Assembly (NCBI GenBank): GCA_023140905.1
Contig: JAGLKS010000090.1
Location: forward strand, 1 to 9,824
DNA from: Alphaproteobacteria bacterium
GTDB taxonomy: Bacteria > Pseudomonadota > Alphaproteobacteria > Micavibrionales > Micavibrionaceae
DNA length: 9,824 nt
Direction: 5' to 3'
The notes beneath the pieces are model-generated. The model saw only the letters and a list, made by a program, of their open reading frames with translations. It ran no database searches and was not told the DNA's origin. Numbering within the stretch: the stretch's first letter is position 1; each line of letters opens with the position of its first letter. A program made the position numbers and the translations under genes. This document shows, piece after piece, positions 1 through 7,621 of the stretch.

Positions 1-856
1 CATAAGCAGCAGAACGGTCAACTTTTGTTGGATCTTTACCAGAGAAAGCTCCCCCACCATGAGGTGCCGCACCGCCATAAGTATCAACAATAATTTTTCG
101 TCCTGTCACACCTGTATCTCCAACCGGACCACCGATTACAAAACGTCCTGTCGGGTTGACATAGAATTCTTCTTCAGGTGGCATCCATCCTTCCGGCAGA
201 ACTTGTTCTACATAAGGGCGAACAAGCTCTTTCACGTCTTCTTGACTAAGGTCTGGAGCATGTTGTGTAGAAACAACAACTGAAGTTGCATAAACCGGTT
301 TATCATTGCTGTATTTCAGTGTTATTTGGGATTTTGCATCAGGCTCTATTTTTCCAGCTAAGTCACCATTTTTGCGGGCTTCTGATAAACGTCGTAAAAT
401 CTCGTGCGAATAATGTAGTGGGGCTGGCATATAAGCTTCTGTTTCGCGGCATGCATAGCCAAACATTATGCCCTGATCGCCGGCTCCTTCTTCTTTGTCC
501 ACACCGGCACCGGCATCTACGCCTTGTGCAATATCAGCAGATTGACTGTGCAGTTTTATATCAATATTCACATTTTTATAGCTAAACCCTTCTTGATCAT
601 AGCCAATATCTTTAATTGCATCTCTGGTTGCTTGTTCAATTACACCTTTTGTTATACTTTCAGGGCCACGTGTTTCTCCTGCGATAACCACTGTATCGGT
701 TGTAACCAGAGTTTCACAGGCAACATGAGAATTAGGATCTGCCTTTAGATATAAGTCCAGAATGGTATCTGAAAGACGGTCACATACTTTGTCCGGGTGA
801 CCTTCTGATACTGATTCACTTGTAAATATATAGTCTGTTAAGCTTTGCTGTTCCAT
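1..856 (-). CDS. metK: S-adenosylmethionine synthetase (partial, C-terminus beyond window)
   Basis: MetK makes S-adenosylmethionine from methionine and ATP in the cytoplasm. The visible part is the first 285 residues of a protein that normally has about 390, so roughly the last quarter lies past base 1. It opens [20 protein letters not shown], with the GHPDK ATP-site motif at residues 19-23, [12 protein letters not shown] at about 125-136, and the glycine-rich [15 protein letters not shown] loop at about 261-275; all are family hallmarks. The ATG at 854-856 is the natural start because the conserved N-terminus begins a few residues in. The ribosome site is poor: AGGA lies about 11 bases upstream. 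It is last in the visible minus-strand block, after the HTH regulator and a terminator, so it probably has its own promoter. The regulator-metK pairing is usual in alphaproteobacteria. Identification is essentially certain. Confidence 0.97.
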   Translation of the reverse strand, partial: MEQQSLTDYIFTSESVSEGHPDKVCDRLSDTILDLYLKADPNSHVACETLVTTDTVVIAGETRGPESITKGVIEQATRDAIKDIGYDQEGFSYKNVNIDIKLHSQSADIAQGVDAGAGVDKEEGAGDQGIMFGYACRETEAYMPAPLHYSHEILRRLSEARKNGDLAGKIEPDAKSQITLKYSNDKPVYATSVVVSTQHAPDLSQEDVKELVRPYVEQVLPEGWMPPEEEFYVNPTGRFVIGGPVGDTGVTGRKIIVDTYGGAAPHGGGAFSGKDPTKVDRSAAY

Positions 857-963
857 CTTTATTAGCGTCCTGTTTTTTATTAGGGTGAGAATATATGTAA
901 ATTATGCAATCAAGATTTCCTGAATAGAAGGAGCTTATTTACAATCCTGCGCTGCCCACTAAT
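857..963 (-). promoter_or_regulatory. metK leader and probable promoter region
   Basis: This is the stretch between the regulator's terminator and the metK start. Because a terminator precedes it, metK should be transcribed from here. I could not pick out a convincing -35/-10 pair. Close to the start codon the octamer CTAATAAA (minus strand) occurs twice, at 876-883 and 858-865, 18 bases apart, flanking the AGGA that might serve as the ribosome site. I looked for SAM-II, SAM-V and SAM/SAH type riboswitches and could not fit any by eye, though these are short and easy to miss. Confidence 0.35.
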
Positions 964-965
964 AC

Positions 966-994
966 AAAAAAAAAGGCTTATTACAAGCCCTTTT
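966..994 (-). terminator. Rho-independent terminator after the XRE regulator
   Basis: Read on the minus strand, GGCTT and AAGCC form a five-pair stem around a five-base loop. With one unpaired base the stem extends into an A/T-paired base, and a run of nine T follows. It lies 40 bases past the regulator's stop codon and before the metK leader, so it separates the two transcripts. The plus strand also has a T-rich run after the stem, so it could act in both directions, although no plus-strand gene precedes it. Confidence 0.8.
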
Positions 995-1033
995 CTTTAA
1001 ATTTATATTATTAGAATTCTTTATTACGCTTCG

Positions 1034-1498
1034 CTATTGAGCCATTTCAGCCATAGATTTAATAAAACGTAGTATCTCTTTGCGCTTTTTAATATCAGAG
1101 ATAGAATAATAAGTTCTTACTAATTCAAGCGTTTCTTTATGTGCCAGCAAATCTTCGGGAATAGATTTTGCTTTTTCCGAAATCCCTTCAAAGGCATCTT
1201 GTTCATTATCTGCCATACCATATACGGGATTGGACGTAGGAGCCCCGTCATTGTCAAGACCATTATAAAAATAGTCAATAGAAACTCCCAATATTTTGCT
1301 GAAACTGAATAGACGACTAGCACTAACCCGATTTGTACCACGTTCATATTTTTGAACCTGTTGGAATGTTACCCCCACAGAATCAGCCAGTTTTTCCTGA
1401 CTAAGTCCCATAAGTGTGCGTCGATTACGAATGCGGATACCAACGTGTTTATCAATTATGTCCGCAGTTCCTTTAGTTTTTCTTTTAATTTTTGGCAT
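1034..1498 (-). CDS. XRE-family HTH transcriptional regulator (metK-adjacent type)
   Basis: A 154-residue DNA-binding protein. Residues about 18-75 form an XRE/Cro-type helix-turn-helix, with the scaffold GLSQEKLADSVGVTFQQVQK and then YERGTNRVSASRL; the recognition helix is around 44-56. The tail (about 121-150, KETLELVRTYYSISDIKKRK onward) is a short helical region also seen in the alphaproteobacterial regulators encoded beside metK and lnt, a group that I believe includes rhizobial PraR. I chose ATG at 1496-1498 because GAG lies seven bases upstream. A TTG four codons earlier (1508-1510) is in frame but has no usable ribosome site. There is no ligand-binding domain. It sits alone between a 288-base upstream gap and its own terminator, so it is likely transcribed separately and may regulate itself. 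The family call is firm; the targets are unknown. Confidence 0.92.
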   Translation of the reverse strand: MPKIKRKTKGTADIIDKHVGIRIRNRRTLMGLSQEKLADSVGVTFQQVQKYERGTNRVSASRLFSFSKILGVSIDYFYNGLDNDGAPTSNPVYGMADNEQDAFEGISEKAKSIPEDLLAHKETLELVRTYYSISDIKKRKEILRFIKSMAEMAQ

Positions 1499-1786
1499 TA
1501 TCTTACTCAATACTCATCTACATAATTATTTATTAAAACAAAAAAACCTATACTTTTACTTCAAACGATTTGTTCTTAGCGTTATTTCTCCATTAGCAAA
1601 GGTAAATATTTCTCTACAACAGCATTCCATTGTATGCAATAGGTTCTTAAGTATATGGTGTCTTAATATGTGTTTCAACCCAAGGTTTACATACTATACA
1701 AAAGTAAAACCATGTGGTTTTGCACAAGAATACTTAAAGCCCTTTAGTAAAACTCACCTTTTTCTTTTATAATTACTTTACATTCA
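1499..1786. other. gene-free gap between lnt and the XRE regulator
   Basis: This 288-base stretch has no credible coding frame. A plus-strand frame running to 1772 begins inside the regulator and encodes a composition typical of antisense reading. The gap should contain the regulator's promoter. Several weak -35/-10 combinations exist on the minus strand (for example TTGCAT, 17 bases, TAGAGA), but none is convincing. Its clearest structure is the inverted repeat at 1706-1721. A small RNA or a long 5' leader is possible but not shown. Confidence 0.5.
1706..1721. repeat. perfect 7-base inverted repeat AAAACCATGTGGTTTT
   Basis: Seven bases mirror perfectly around a two-base centre. It lies 66 bases beyond the lnt stop codon and about 207 bases upstream of the regulator start. 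On the minus strand it can fold as a six-pair stem with a four-base loop followed by ACTTTTG, so it could be a weak terminator for the lnt transcript. It could also be an operator for the HTH regulator next door. Both roles are inference. Confidence 0.5.
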
Positions 1787-3361
1787 TTAATCAATGGGCA
1801 GAATAAAATTTTCACGAAGTATATTTTTTTTCATTAATTCTGTCTTTGAGATAATTTTTCCGGTACGGTCTGCGACCATGCTAATTCCGGTATTGGCACT
1901 TCTTATGAAAGGCAAACGGGATTCGATTGCTCTGAATTGTGCTTGAACGGCATGTTGATAAGGGCCGACACTATTGCCATACCATGCATCATTAGTGACG
2001 TTAACAATAAAGTCCGGCTTTTCTGAATATGTCATATGCACATATCTCGGAAAAATAGCTTCGTAGCATATTAGTGCTATAAATTTAAATGCAGTATTTC
2101 CCTTATTTACATCATTTTGGTTTGTTTCAATTATGCGTAAATTAGGCTTGTTTCCTTTCTTAAACCCAGAGAACCCTACCACTGGTGAAAGTTTTATGTA
2201 ACTATCTAAAGGGATATACTCACCAAATGGAACAAGGTGTTTCTTGTCATAAATATCAATGACTTCTCCGTTCTTATTGAGGGTGATTATGCTGTTATAA
2301 AAAGTTTTAGGATCATCCTTATTTTGGGACAAATAACGCATTGTTCCTGCTATTAGATAGACATCTCCCGGATAAGTTTTAAGCATTCCACGGATTTGAT
2401 TCATCGTCCAAGTTGTTTCGATAATATCTTGGCTGATTGCTGTTTCCGGCCAGATAATTATTGTTTGTTTTGGTGTATAATTTATATCCTGCAAGGCTTC
2501 TTTCCGGTAATGCGACATTTCAACCAGATCTATAAAATTCTGCGAACGTTTTTCTTTTTTCCATTTATCGCTTTGTTTAATATTGGGTTGAACAACAATA
2601 ACTTGCATGAGTTTTACGTTCTCGGATGGATGGCTGTTATATGAGTTTATACGTGAATAGCCATATAAATAGGCAGTAATAAAACTGATGATAATGAATA
2701 TTATAAATAACGCATTATGTATCTTATTTTTTTGTTTGCTAAGTATAAAAGCCGGAGCTGTTCCCCAGAAGATAGTTACAGTATTAAGAAAATAGATACT
2801 TGGAAGAGAAGCAAGTTGCGCGATTGGCAAAATTTTGCTCCATGTATAGCCATATAGATTCCATGGAAAACCTGTAAAGAAGTGACCACGTGCGTAATCA
2901 GATAAGGCTAAACATAGGCAAAAAGCTATGTAATTCAGAACCGAATTTTTGTGTTTTATATAGCGTTGAGTTAGAGCTTTGTAAAAACCTATGCAGATTG
3001 CTGGAAAAATGGCCAGAATAATGGGAAGTCCACTTACTGCAAAAGGCCACATCCACCAATAAGGGTTATCTTCTACGAGCAGGGCGTTTCCAATCCATGA
3101 AAGACTGAAACTAAAATATCCTAGAGAAAAAATGAATGTAAAAAGGGCCGCTCTGGAAGGTGTCGAGGCGCGTTCTACCATTATGTATAGAGAGCTAAGC
3201 CCGAAGAAGATTGCTGGCCAAAAGCTATTTGGTGCCATAGATAAAGCACTAAAAGCCCCTATCAGAAATACAGCTAGTAGTTTAATTGATAACCGCAAAT
3301 TTTTGCTGTTTTGCCAACCAGTTTTGCTCGGTAATTCTGATTGTGGTGCGCTCTTGAACAT
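1787..3361 (-). CDS. lnt: apolipoprotein N-acyltransferase
   Basis: Lnt adds the third acyl chain, taken from phospholipid, to the N-terminal cysteine of lipoproteins at the periplasmic face of the inner membrane. The 524-residue protein has the family layout: about seven hydrophobic segments in residues 25-235, then a nitrilase-like domain from about 252. The catalytic triad is visible: Glu306 in IIIWPETAIS, Lys373 in YDKKHLVPFGEYIP and Cys432 in ALICYEAIFP. The second conserved glutamate of the family is Glu381. The C-terminal NVTNDAWYG (about 454-462) and FRAIESRLPFIRSANTGIS are typical. The start codon lies 19 bases after corC with a weak TAAG ribosome site, which suggests co-transcription with corC. 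Length matches the family. Presence of Lnt implies a Gram-negative triacylated lipoprotein pathway. Confidence 0.96.
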   Translation of the reverse strand: MFKSAPQSELPSKTGWQNSKNLRLSIKLLAVFLIGAFSALSMAPNSFWPAIFFGLSSLYIMVERASTPSRAALFTFIFSLGYFSFSLSWIGNALLVEDNPYWWMWPFAVSGLPIILAIFPAICIGFYKALTQRYIKHKNSVLNYIAFCLCLALSDYARGHFFTGFPWNLYGYTWSKILPIAQLASLPSIYFLNTVTIFWGTAPAFILSKQKNKIHNALFIIFIIISFITAYLYGYSRINSYNSHPSENVKLMQVIVVQPNIKQSDKWKKEKRSQNFIDLVEMSHYRKEALQDINYTPKQTIIIWPETAISQDIIETTWTMNQIRGMLKTYPGDVYLIAGTMRYLSQNKDDPKTFYNSIITLNKNGEVIDIYDKKHLVPFGEYIPLDSYIKLSPVVGFSGFKKGNKPNLRIIETNQNDVNKGNTAFKFIALICYEAIFPRYVHMTYSEKPDFIVNVTNDAWYGNSVGPYQHAVQAQFRAIESRLPFIRSANTGISMVADRTGKIISKTELMKKNILRENFILPID

Positions 3362-3380
3362 AGCACTTAACTTATATCTA

Positions 3381-4529
3381 TTAGTTGTTAATCTTTAGTT
3401 TGCTTAGGGGGCAGGATCTAGGTTGCGGGATATTCCGAATACGTAAACGTTTAACCCGTCGAGGATCTGCATCTACTATTTCAAAAACCATGCCGGAACT
3501 ATGTTTAAGGACTTCACCTCTTGCCGGGACACGACCTGCCAGATCAAACATTAAGCCACCAAGAGTATCGTTTTCATCACGTTCTTCTTCGCTTAATATT
3601 TCACCATAAATTTCTTCAAATTCATCTATATAATAACGGGCATCAGCAATCAATGTACCATCGGTTTGTAAGCTTATTTCTGGTTGAATTTCCAGATTAT
3701 GTTCATCATCTATTTCTCCTACAATAGCTTCAATCATGTCACTTATTGTGACCAGTCCGTCAATTCCACCAAATTCATCAACAACCAATACGAGATGTTT
3801 ACGAGTCATGCGCATTTGAGTTAAAAGATCCAGCGTATGCATTGATGGTGATATAATCGGTATATCGCGAATTAGATTATCCATGTCAAATTTCTCCCCG
3901 CGTGCGATAGAAATAAGGATATCTTTGATATGAATAGATCCTACGATATTGTCTAATGTATTTTTATAGACTGGGTAGCGGCTATATTGTTTTTCAGAAA
4001 ACAGGGCAAATAATTCTTTCTGAGTAATATCATCAGGAACCCCTATAATATCAGCACGCGGAACCATGACATCTTTTGCACATATTGTATGGAGTTCCAG
4101 CACATTGGAAAGAAGCACTTTTTCATGATTTGATAATAAAGTATCTTTTTTTTCGTTGTTGTTTTCTCTTTCGATATATTCTTCGATAGTTTCACGCAAG
4201 GACGGATCATTTTTGGGTCTGAAATAAGATTTGACCCTTCCTATAAATCCAGTTTCAGTCGCTCTGTCCCTATCATTATTATGAGATAGAGAATAGCCGT
4301 TATCGCTATTAAGAGCTGTAAATATTGATGAGCTTAAATCTTGAGGAAGCGTTTGAGCAAGAGAAGAAATTTCTTGTTCTTCTCTTTTATCAATTATCGT
4401 ATTGTCATAATCATAGACTTCGTGCGTTTCCACATCCCCTTTTTGAATAGGAGATATAATATCATCGGTACTGGAGGGCTTTTCTTCAGGCTCTTTGTTT
4501 ATGCCAGCCTTATTTGAATCTTGTGTCAT
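3381..4529 (-). CDS. corC: CorC/HlyC-type CBS-domain protein (YbeX-like)
   Basis: A soluble protein of 382 residues. Two CBS domains span about 150-211 and 220-277; conserved pieces include DVMVPRADI, RYPVY at 184-188 and HLVLVVDEFGGIDGLVT at about 245-261. A CorC/HlyC C-terminal domain follows (about 288-366), with ENDTLGGLMFDLAGRVPARG. No DUF21/CNNM membrane domain precedes the CBS pair, so this is the YbeX/CorC form, not the membrane paralogue. YbeX is linked genetically to Mg2+/Co2+ efflux and to ribosome function; the biochemical role is not settled. The first 90 or so residues are a low-complexity, charged extension that makes it clearly longer than the E. coli protein (about 290). It sits between ybeY (53 bases upstream) and lnt (19 bases downstream), the usual place. 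Confidence 0.94.
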   Translation of the reverse strand: MTQDSNKAGINKEPEEKPSSTDDIISPIQKGDVETHEVYDYDNTIIDKREEQEISSLAQTLPQDLSSSIFTALNSDNGYSLSHNNDRDRATETGFIGRVKSYFRPKNDPSLRETIEEYIERENNNEKKDTLLSNHEKVLLSNVLELHTICAKDVMVPRADIIGVPDDITQKELFALFSEKQYSRYPVYKNTLDNIVGSIHIKDILISIARGEKFDMDNLIRDIPIISPSMHTLDLLTQMRMTRKHLVLVVDEFGGIDGLVTISDMIEAIVGEIDDEHNLEIQPEISLQTDGTLIADARYYIDEFEEIYGEILSEEERDENDTLGGLMFDLAGRVPARGEVLKHSSGMVFEIVDADPRRVKRLRIRNIPQPRSCPLSKLKINN

Positions 4530-4582
4530 TGTCCGTAATGCTAGAGTAGGTATAAAAAAATTATTCTGCCATAGTTTTGTAT

Positions 4583-5080
4583 TTATTCATACGGATTTTT
4601 AATTCCCATACGTTTTAATATTTCTATTTCAAATGTTTCCATTTCTTCAGCGTCTTTATCATTTTGGTGATTGTAATGTAAAAGATGCAAACATCCGTGA
4701 ACTAACATGTGTGTGAAATGGTCTTTCGGTTTTTTTTCTTGCTCTTCTGATTCACGCTTAATTGTTTCGAATGCAATAATGATATCGCCCAAAACGCAAA
4801 ACGGTGCTACTGGATTTTTCAGTTCTTCGCTATCAGTCATAGGAAAAGAAAGTACGTTTGTTGGTTTATCTTTTCCTCGATATGTTTTGTTAAGATCATG
4901 GATAAAAGCATCATCTGCCAGAACAATGCTAATTTCTGCTGCGTTTATTCCGGGAAGCCTGTCCTCTAGTGCTTTGGAAATAACATCATTAATATAAGCA
5001 TCAATGTTGCTTATCCCATCAGTCCAGCGATTATCCTGGAATGTGATGTCTATATTTATGTTGGTACAAACTTGTGTCAT
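4583..5080 (-). CDS. ybeY: endoribonuclease YbeY (rRNA maturation factor)
   Basis: YbeY is a zinc-dependent single-strand endoribonuclease acting in 16S rRNA 3' maturation and ribosome quality control. The protein has 165 residues, the normal size. The conserved YRGKDKPTNVLSFP lies at 67-80, including the functionally important arginine (Arg68), and VLGDIIIAFE is at 96-105. The metal site reads HGCLHLLHYNH at 128-138. The three zinc-binding histidines (128, 132, 138) are present, but the usual Gly-Tyr-Asp in HLLGYDH is His-Tyr-Asn, an odd change. The downstream EEMETFEIEIL matches the family. Translation is probably coupled to miaB: the stop codon is five bases upstream, and AAGGATTAAGG supplies the ribosome site overlapping the miaB end. 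Confidence 0.95.
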   Translation of the reverse strand: MTQVCTNINIDITFQDNRWTDGISNIDAYINDVISKALEDRLPGINAAEISIVLADDAFIHDLNKTYRGKDKPTNVLSFPMTDSEELKNPVAPFCVLGDIIIAFETIKRESEEQEKKPKDHFTHMLVHGCLHLLHYNHQNDKDAEEMETFEIEILKRMGIKNPYE

Positions 5081-5085
5081 TTGCC

Positions 5086-6456
5086 TTAATCCTTTGATCC
5101 ATCTTCATAAATTTCAATCTCCCCTGTCAAAGAATTATCGAAAGCCTGTGTGATTTTAACGGGGATAATATGGCCTATTAAGCGTTCATTACCTTGGACA
5201 TAAACAGATTGAAAGTAAGGGCTACGGCCACTAAGTTGGTCCGGCTTTTTACCTTTGCGATCAAACAGGATGGGGGGTGTACGTCCTATGCATGTTTGAT
5301 TAAATGCTGTTTGTTGCTCGTTGATTAGAGCCTGAAAGCGTGCGAGACGCTCTGAGGCTATATGATCGGGAACTATTCCTTCTTTGAGATTAGCTGCCGG
5401 AGTACCGGGGCGCGAACTATATTTAAAAGAATAGCATGAAGCATAATTCACATCACGAGCTAGTTGCATGGTAGCTTCGAAGTCTTCTTCTGTCTCTCCG
5501 GGAAATCCGATAATATAGTCTGATGAAAAAGCCATATCCGGGCACACTTTGCGCAAACGTGCGATGATCTCGCGATAGTGATCAGCGGTGTGTTTCCGGT
5601 TCATAGATTCTAAAATCTTGTCTGAGCCGCTTTGTACCGGCAAATGAAGGAAAGGTTGCAGCTTTTCGATTTCGCCATGCACAGCAATGAGATCGTCGCT
5701 CATATCACGGGGATGAGATGTTGAATAGCGGACACGTTCAACACCATCAATTTCAGATATTGCCCGGATTATATTAGCTAGCTTCCACGTACCGCCATTT
5801 AGTCCGGCTCCATGGTAAGTATTGACGTTTTGCCCAAGAAGGATAATTTCAAGAACACCCTGATCTACAAGCCTGTGCGCTTCGTCAATAATTTCTCTGG
5901 CACTACGCGAATATTCTGCGCCGCGTGTATAAGGAACAACACAAAAGGTGCAAAAATTATCGCAACCTTCCTGAATAGAAAGATAAGCACTTGCTCCTTC
6001 AATTGTGTGTTCATCGGGAAGGCTATCGAATTTTGAGATGGTTGGGAACTCTGTGTTTATTACGCGCTCGTCACTACTGGCTTTAAGAACCATTTCGGGA
6101 AGCTGGTGATAAACTTGCGGCCCAAAGACCATATCAACATATGGAGCACGTTTCATGATGATGTCACCTTCAGCTTGTGCAACACAGCCAGCAACAGCAA
6201 TAAGCATTTTACCGCCTTTTGATTCTTTGGCTTGCTTATATGGGCGCAGCCGTCCTAGTTCTGAGAATACTTTCTCGATGGCTTTTTCCCGAATATGGCA
6301 TGTGTTCAAGATTATCATATCCACATCTTCGGGGCTATTAACTTGCTTATAGCCAAGGGCAGACAGAATATCAACCATACGGTTGCTGTCATAGACGTTC
6401 ATTTGACAGCCCCAAGTCTTTATGTAGAGCTTCTTGTGCTTGTGCGTTTGTTCCAT
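5086..6456 (-). CDS. miaB: tRNA-2-methylthio-N6-isopentenyladenosine synthase
   Basis: MiaB is a radical-SAM enzyme that adds a methylthio group to i6A37 of tRNAs reading UNN codons, using two iron-sulfur clusters. All six cluster cysteines are visible, numbered from the ATG: Cys17 (TWGCQMNVYDS), Cys53 (NTCHIRE) and Cys91 (AGCVAQ) hold the auxiliary cluster, and Cys165, Cys169 and Cys172 (EGCDNFCTFCVVPYTRG) the radical-SAM cluster. The radical-SAM barrel continues through QNVNTYHG, STSHPRD, HLPVQSGSD and SDYIIGFPGETEEDF. A TRAM domain closes the protein (about 385-450, GHIIPVKITQ). The length, 456 residues, is normal. I favour ATG at 6454-6456; a GTG two codons upstream (6460-6462) is equally open, and neither has a strong ribosome site. 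It heads the minus-strand block. Confidence 0.96.
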   Translation of the reverse strand: MEQTHKHKKLYIKTWGCQMNVYDSNRMVDILSALGYKQVNSPEDVDMIILNTCHIREKAIEKVFSELGRLRPYKQAKESKGGKMLIAVAGCVAQAEGDIIMKRAPYVDMVFGPQVYHQLPEMVLKASSDERVINTEFPTISKFDSLPDEHTIEGASAYLSIQEGCDNFCTFCVVPYTRGAEYSRSAREIIDEAHRLVDQGVLEIILLGQNVNTYHGAGLNGGTWKLANIIRAISEIDGVERVRYSTSHPRDMSDDLIAVHGEIEKLQPFLHLPVQSGSDKILESMNRKHTADHYREIIARLRKVCPDMAFSSDYIIGFPGETEEDFEATMQLARDVNYASCYSFKYSSRPGTPAANLKEGIVPDHIASERLARFQALINEQQTAFNQTCIGRTPPILFDRKGKKPDQLSGRSPYFQSVYVQGNERLIGHIIPVKITQAFDNSLTGEIEIYEDGSKD

Positions 6457-6584
6457 ATTCACTAAACTTACTTTTACGTTTATTGTGTTTTATACATATT
6501 AAGGGATCTGTTTGATTACCCTAAAGGTGCTATAGACTAAAAAAACACGAAAAAATCAAGCTTTTTGGATAGATTGGAGTGCAA
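6457..6584. promoter_or_regulatory. divergent promoter region between miaB and the dehydrogenase gene
   Basis: The two gene blocks point away from each other here, so this 128-base AT-rich stretch must hold promoters for both. On the minus strand TATAAA (within the region around 6490-6496) could be the -10 for miaB, but no good -35 accompanies it at standard distance. On the plus strand TTGATT with nearby TATAGA is spaced too closely. I cannot place exact promoters. The plus-strand ribosome site GGAG at 6576-6579 is clear. Confidence 0.5.
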
Positions 6585-7535
6585 ATGAAAAAGACTATCC
6601 TCGCTCTACAGCCTTTATTGCCTGATGAGATGAATGTTTTGGAAAATGAGTATGATGTGATTCGTCTATGGGAATCACATGATCCTGAGGAATTGCTACA
6701 ACGCCATACATATGATGTTCAGGCTATTATCTCTACATATAACAGTAGCGGTGTTAGCGAGCGTTTAATGATGGCTTTGCCTAATTTGGAGATTATTGCT
6801 CAATTTGGAGTGGGATATGACAATATTGATCTGAAAGCTGCACATGAGCGAGGTATTGTCCTTACGAATACACCTGATATTCTAACCGGAGACGTAGCAG
6901 ATGCCGCACTTTATTTGCTTCTTAATGTAGCGCGGCGTGTTGTTGAGGCAGACATGTTTGTGCGCGTTGGACGCTGGCATTCCGGTGCTATGCCTTTATC
7001 TAGTTCGGTAGCAGGAAAAACAGTTGGAATTGTTGGGTTTGGACGGATTGGTATGGCTATAGCCAAACGGGTGGAAGCTTTTGATATGAACATTATTTAT
7101 CACTCCCGTAGTAAGAAAGAAGATGTGGCTTATTCATATTATAATGATTTGGAAGCCATGGCGACTGATTCGGATTTTCTTGTCCTGGCGTGTTCTGGCG
7201 GAGAAGAAACTAAAGACTTAATCACATATAAAATATTAGAGGCTCTCGGTTCTAAAGGGTATCTAGTCAACATTGCGCGTGGCTCTGTTGTGTGTGAAGA
7301 AGATTTGCTTATAGCCCTTGAAAATAGGGTGATTGCTGGAGCCGGACTGGATGTTTTTGCAAATGAACCCAATGTCCCGGAAGAGATGTTTAAAATGGAT
7401 AATGTTGTCTTATCTCCTCATATTGCTTCAGCAACGCTTGAAACACGCTCAAAAATGGGGCAACTTGTGTTGGATAATATAAAGGCTCATTTTTCGGGGC
7501 AACCTCTATTAACACCTGTTTGCTTTGCCGGTTAA
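6585..7535 (+). CDS. D-2-hydroxyacid dehydrogenase (glyoxylate/hydroxypyruvate reductase-like)
   Basis: A cytoplasmic NAD(P)-dependent oxidoreductase of 316 residues, the usual family size. The nucleotide-binding Rossmann motif GFGRIG is at 151-156. The second strand of that fold ends in HSRSKK (about 173-178) with no acidic residue, which suggests a preference for NADPH. The catalytic set is complete: Arg232 in NIARGSV, Glu261 in FANEPNVPE and His279 in LSPHIASAT. The substrate loop FGVGYDNIDL (74-83) fits glyoxylate or hydroxypyruvate reductases, but the substrate cannot be fixed from sequence. Start: ATG at 6585-6587 has GGAG five bases upstream; the in-frame GTG two codons earlier overlaps that site and is less likely. 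It leads the plus-strand block, with an 86-base gap to the next gene. Confidence 0.93.
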   Translation: MKKTILALQPLLPDEMNVLENEYDVIRLWESHDPEELLQRHTYDVQAIISTYNSSGVSERLMMALPNLEIIAQFGVGYDNIDLKAAHERGIVLTNTPDILTGDVADAALYLLLNVARRVVEADMFVRVGRWHSGAMPLSSSVAGKTVGIVGFGRIGMAIAKRVEAFDMNIIYHSRSKKEDVAYSYYNDLEAMATDSDFLVLACSGGEETKDLITYKILEALGSKGYLVNIARGSVVCEEDLLIALENRVIAGAGLDVFANEPNVPEEMFKMDNVVLSPHIASATLETRSKMGQLVLDNIKAHFSGQPLLTPVCFAG

Positions 7536-7621
7536 GCTTATATAGAGGAAATCTCAGATTTTGTGTTCTGGTTCGTTTAATGAGTAATTTGACAGGTATT
7601 AATCTGCGGGGTTTTATATAT

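Noticed and set aside
1..856. Plus-strand open frames over metK (for example 59-283, 286-585)
   Set aside because: They are antisense to a strongly conserved metK reading frame, have no ribosome sites, and encode Cys/His-rich composition typical of shadow frames.
857..965. SAM riboswitch ahead of metK
   Set aside because: I could not match the conserved loops or the pseudoknot of the known SAM classes by eye; left as a check and not called.
1647..1666. Two TTAA boxes resembling a CtrA site
   Set aside because: CtrA sites need about seven bases between the half-sites; here there are twelve.
1416..1772. Plus-strand frame of 118 codons spanning the regulator start and the gap
   Set aside because: It begins inside the HTH gene in antisense, has no ribosome site, and its product looks like no protein; the gap portion is too AT-rich to be convincing coding DNA.
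6558..6570. Short inverted repeat around AAGCTT upstream of the dehydrogenase gene
   Set aside because: It is only a six-base palindrome in A/T runs, expected by chance in this base composition.
6579..6587. GTG start for the dehydrogenase two codons ahead of the ATG
   Set aside because: The GTG overlaps the GGAG ribosome site, which is ideally spaced for the ATG at 6585.
7580..7621. Upstream in-frame ATG for the secreted protein gene
   Set aside because: It has no ribosome site and would put 14 extra residues in front of a complete signal peptide.
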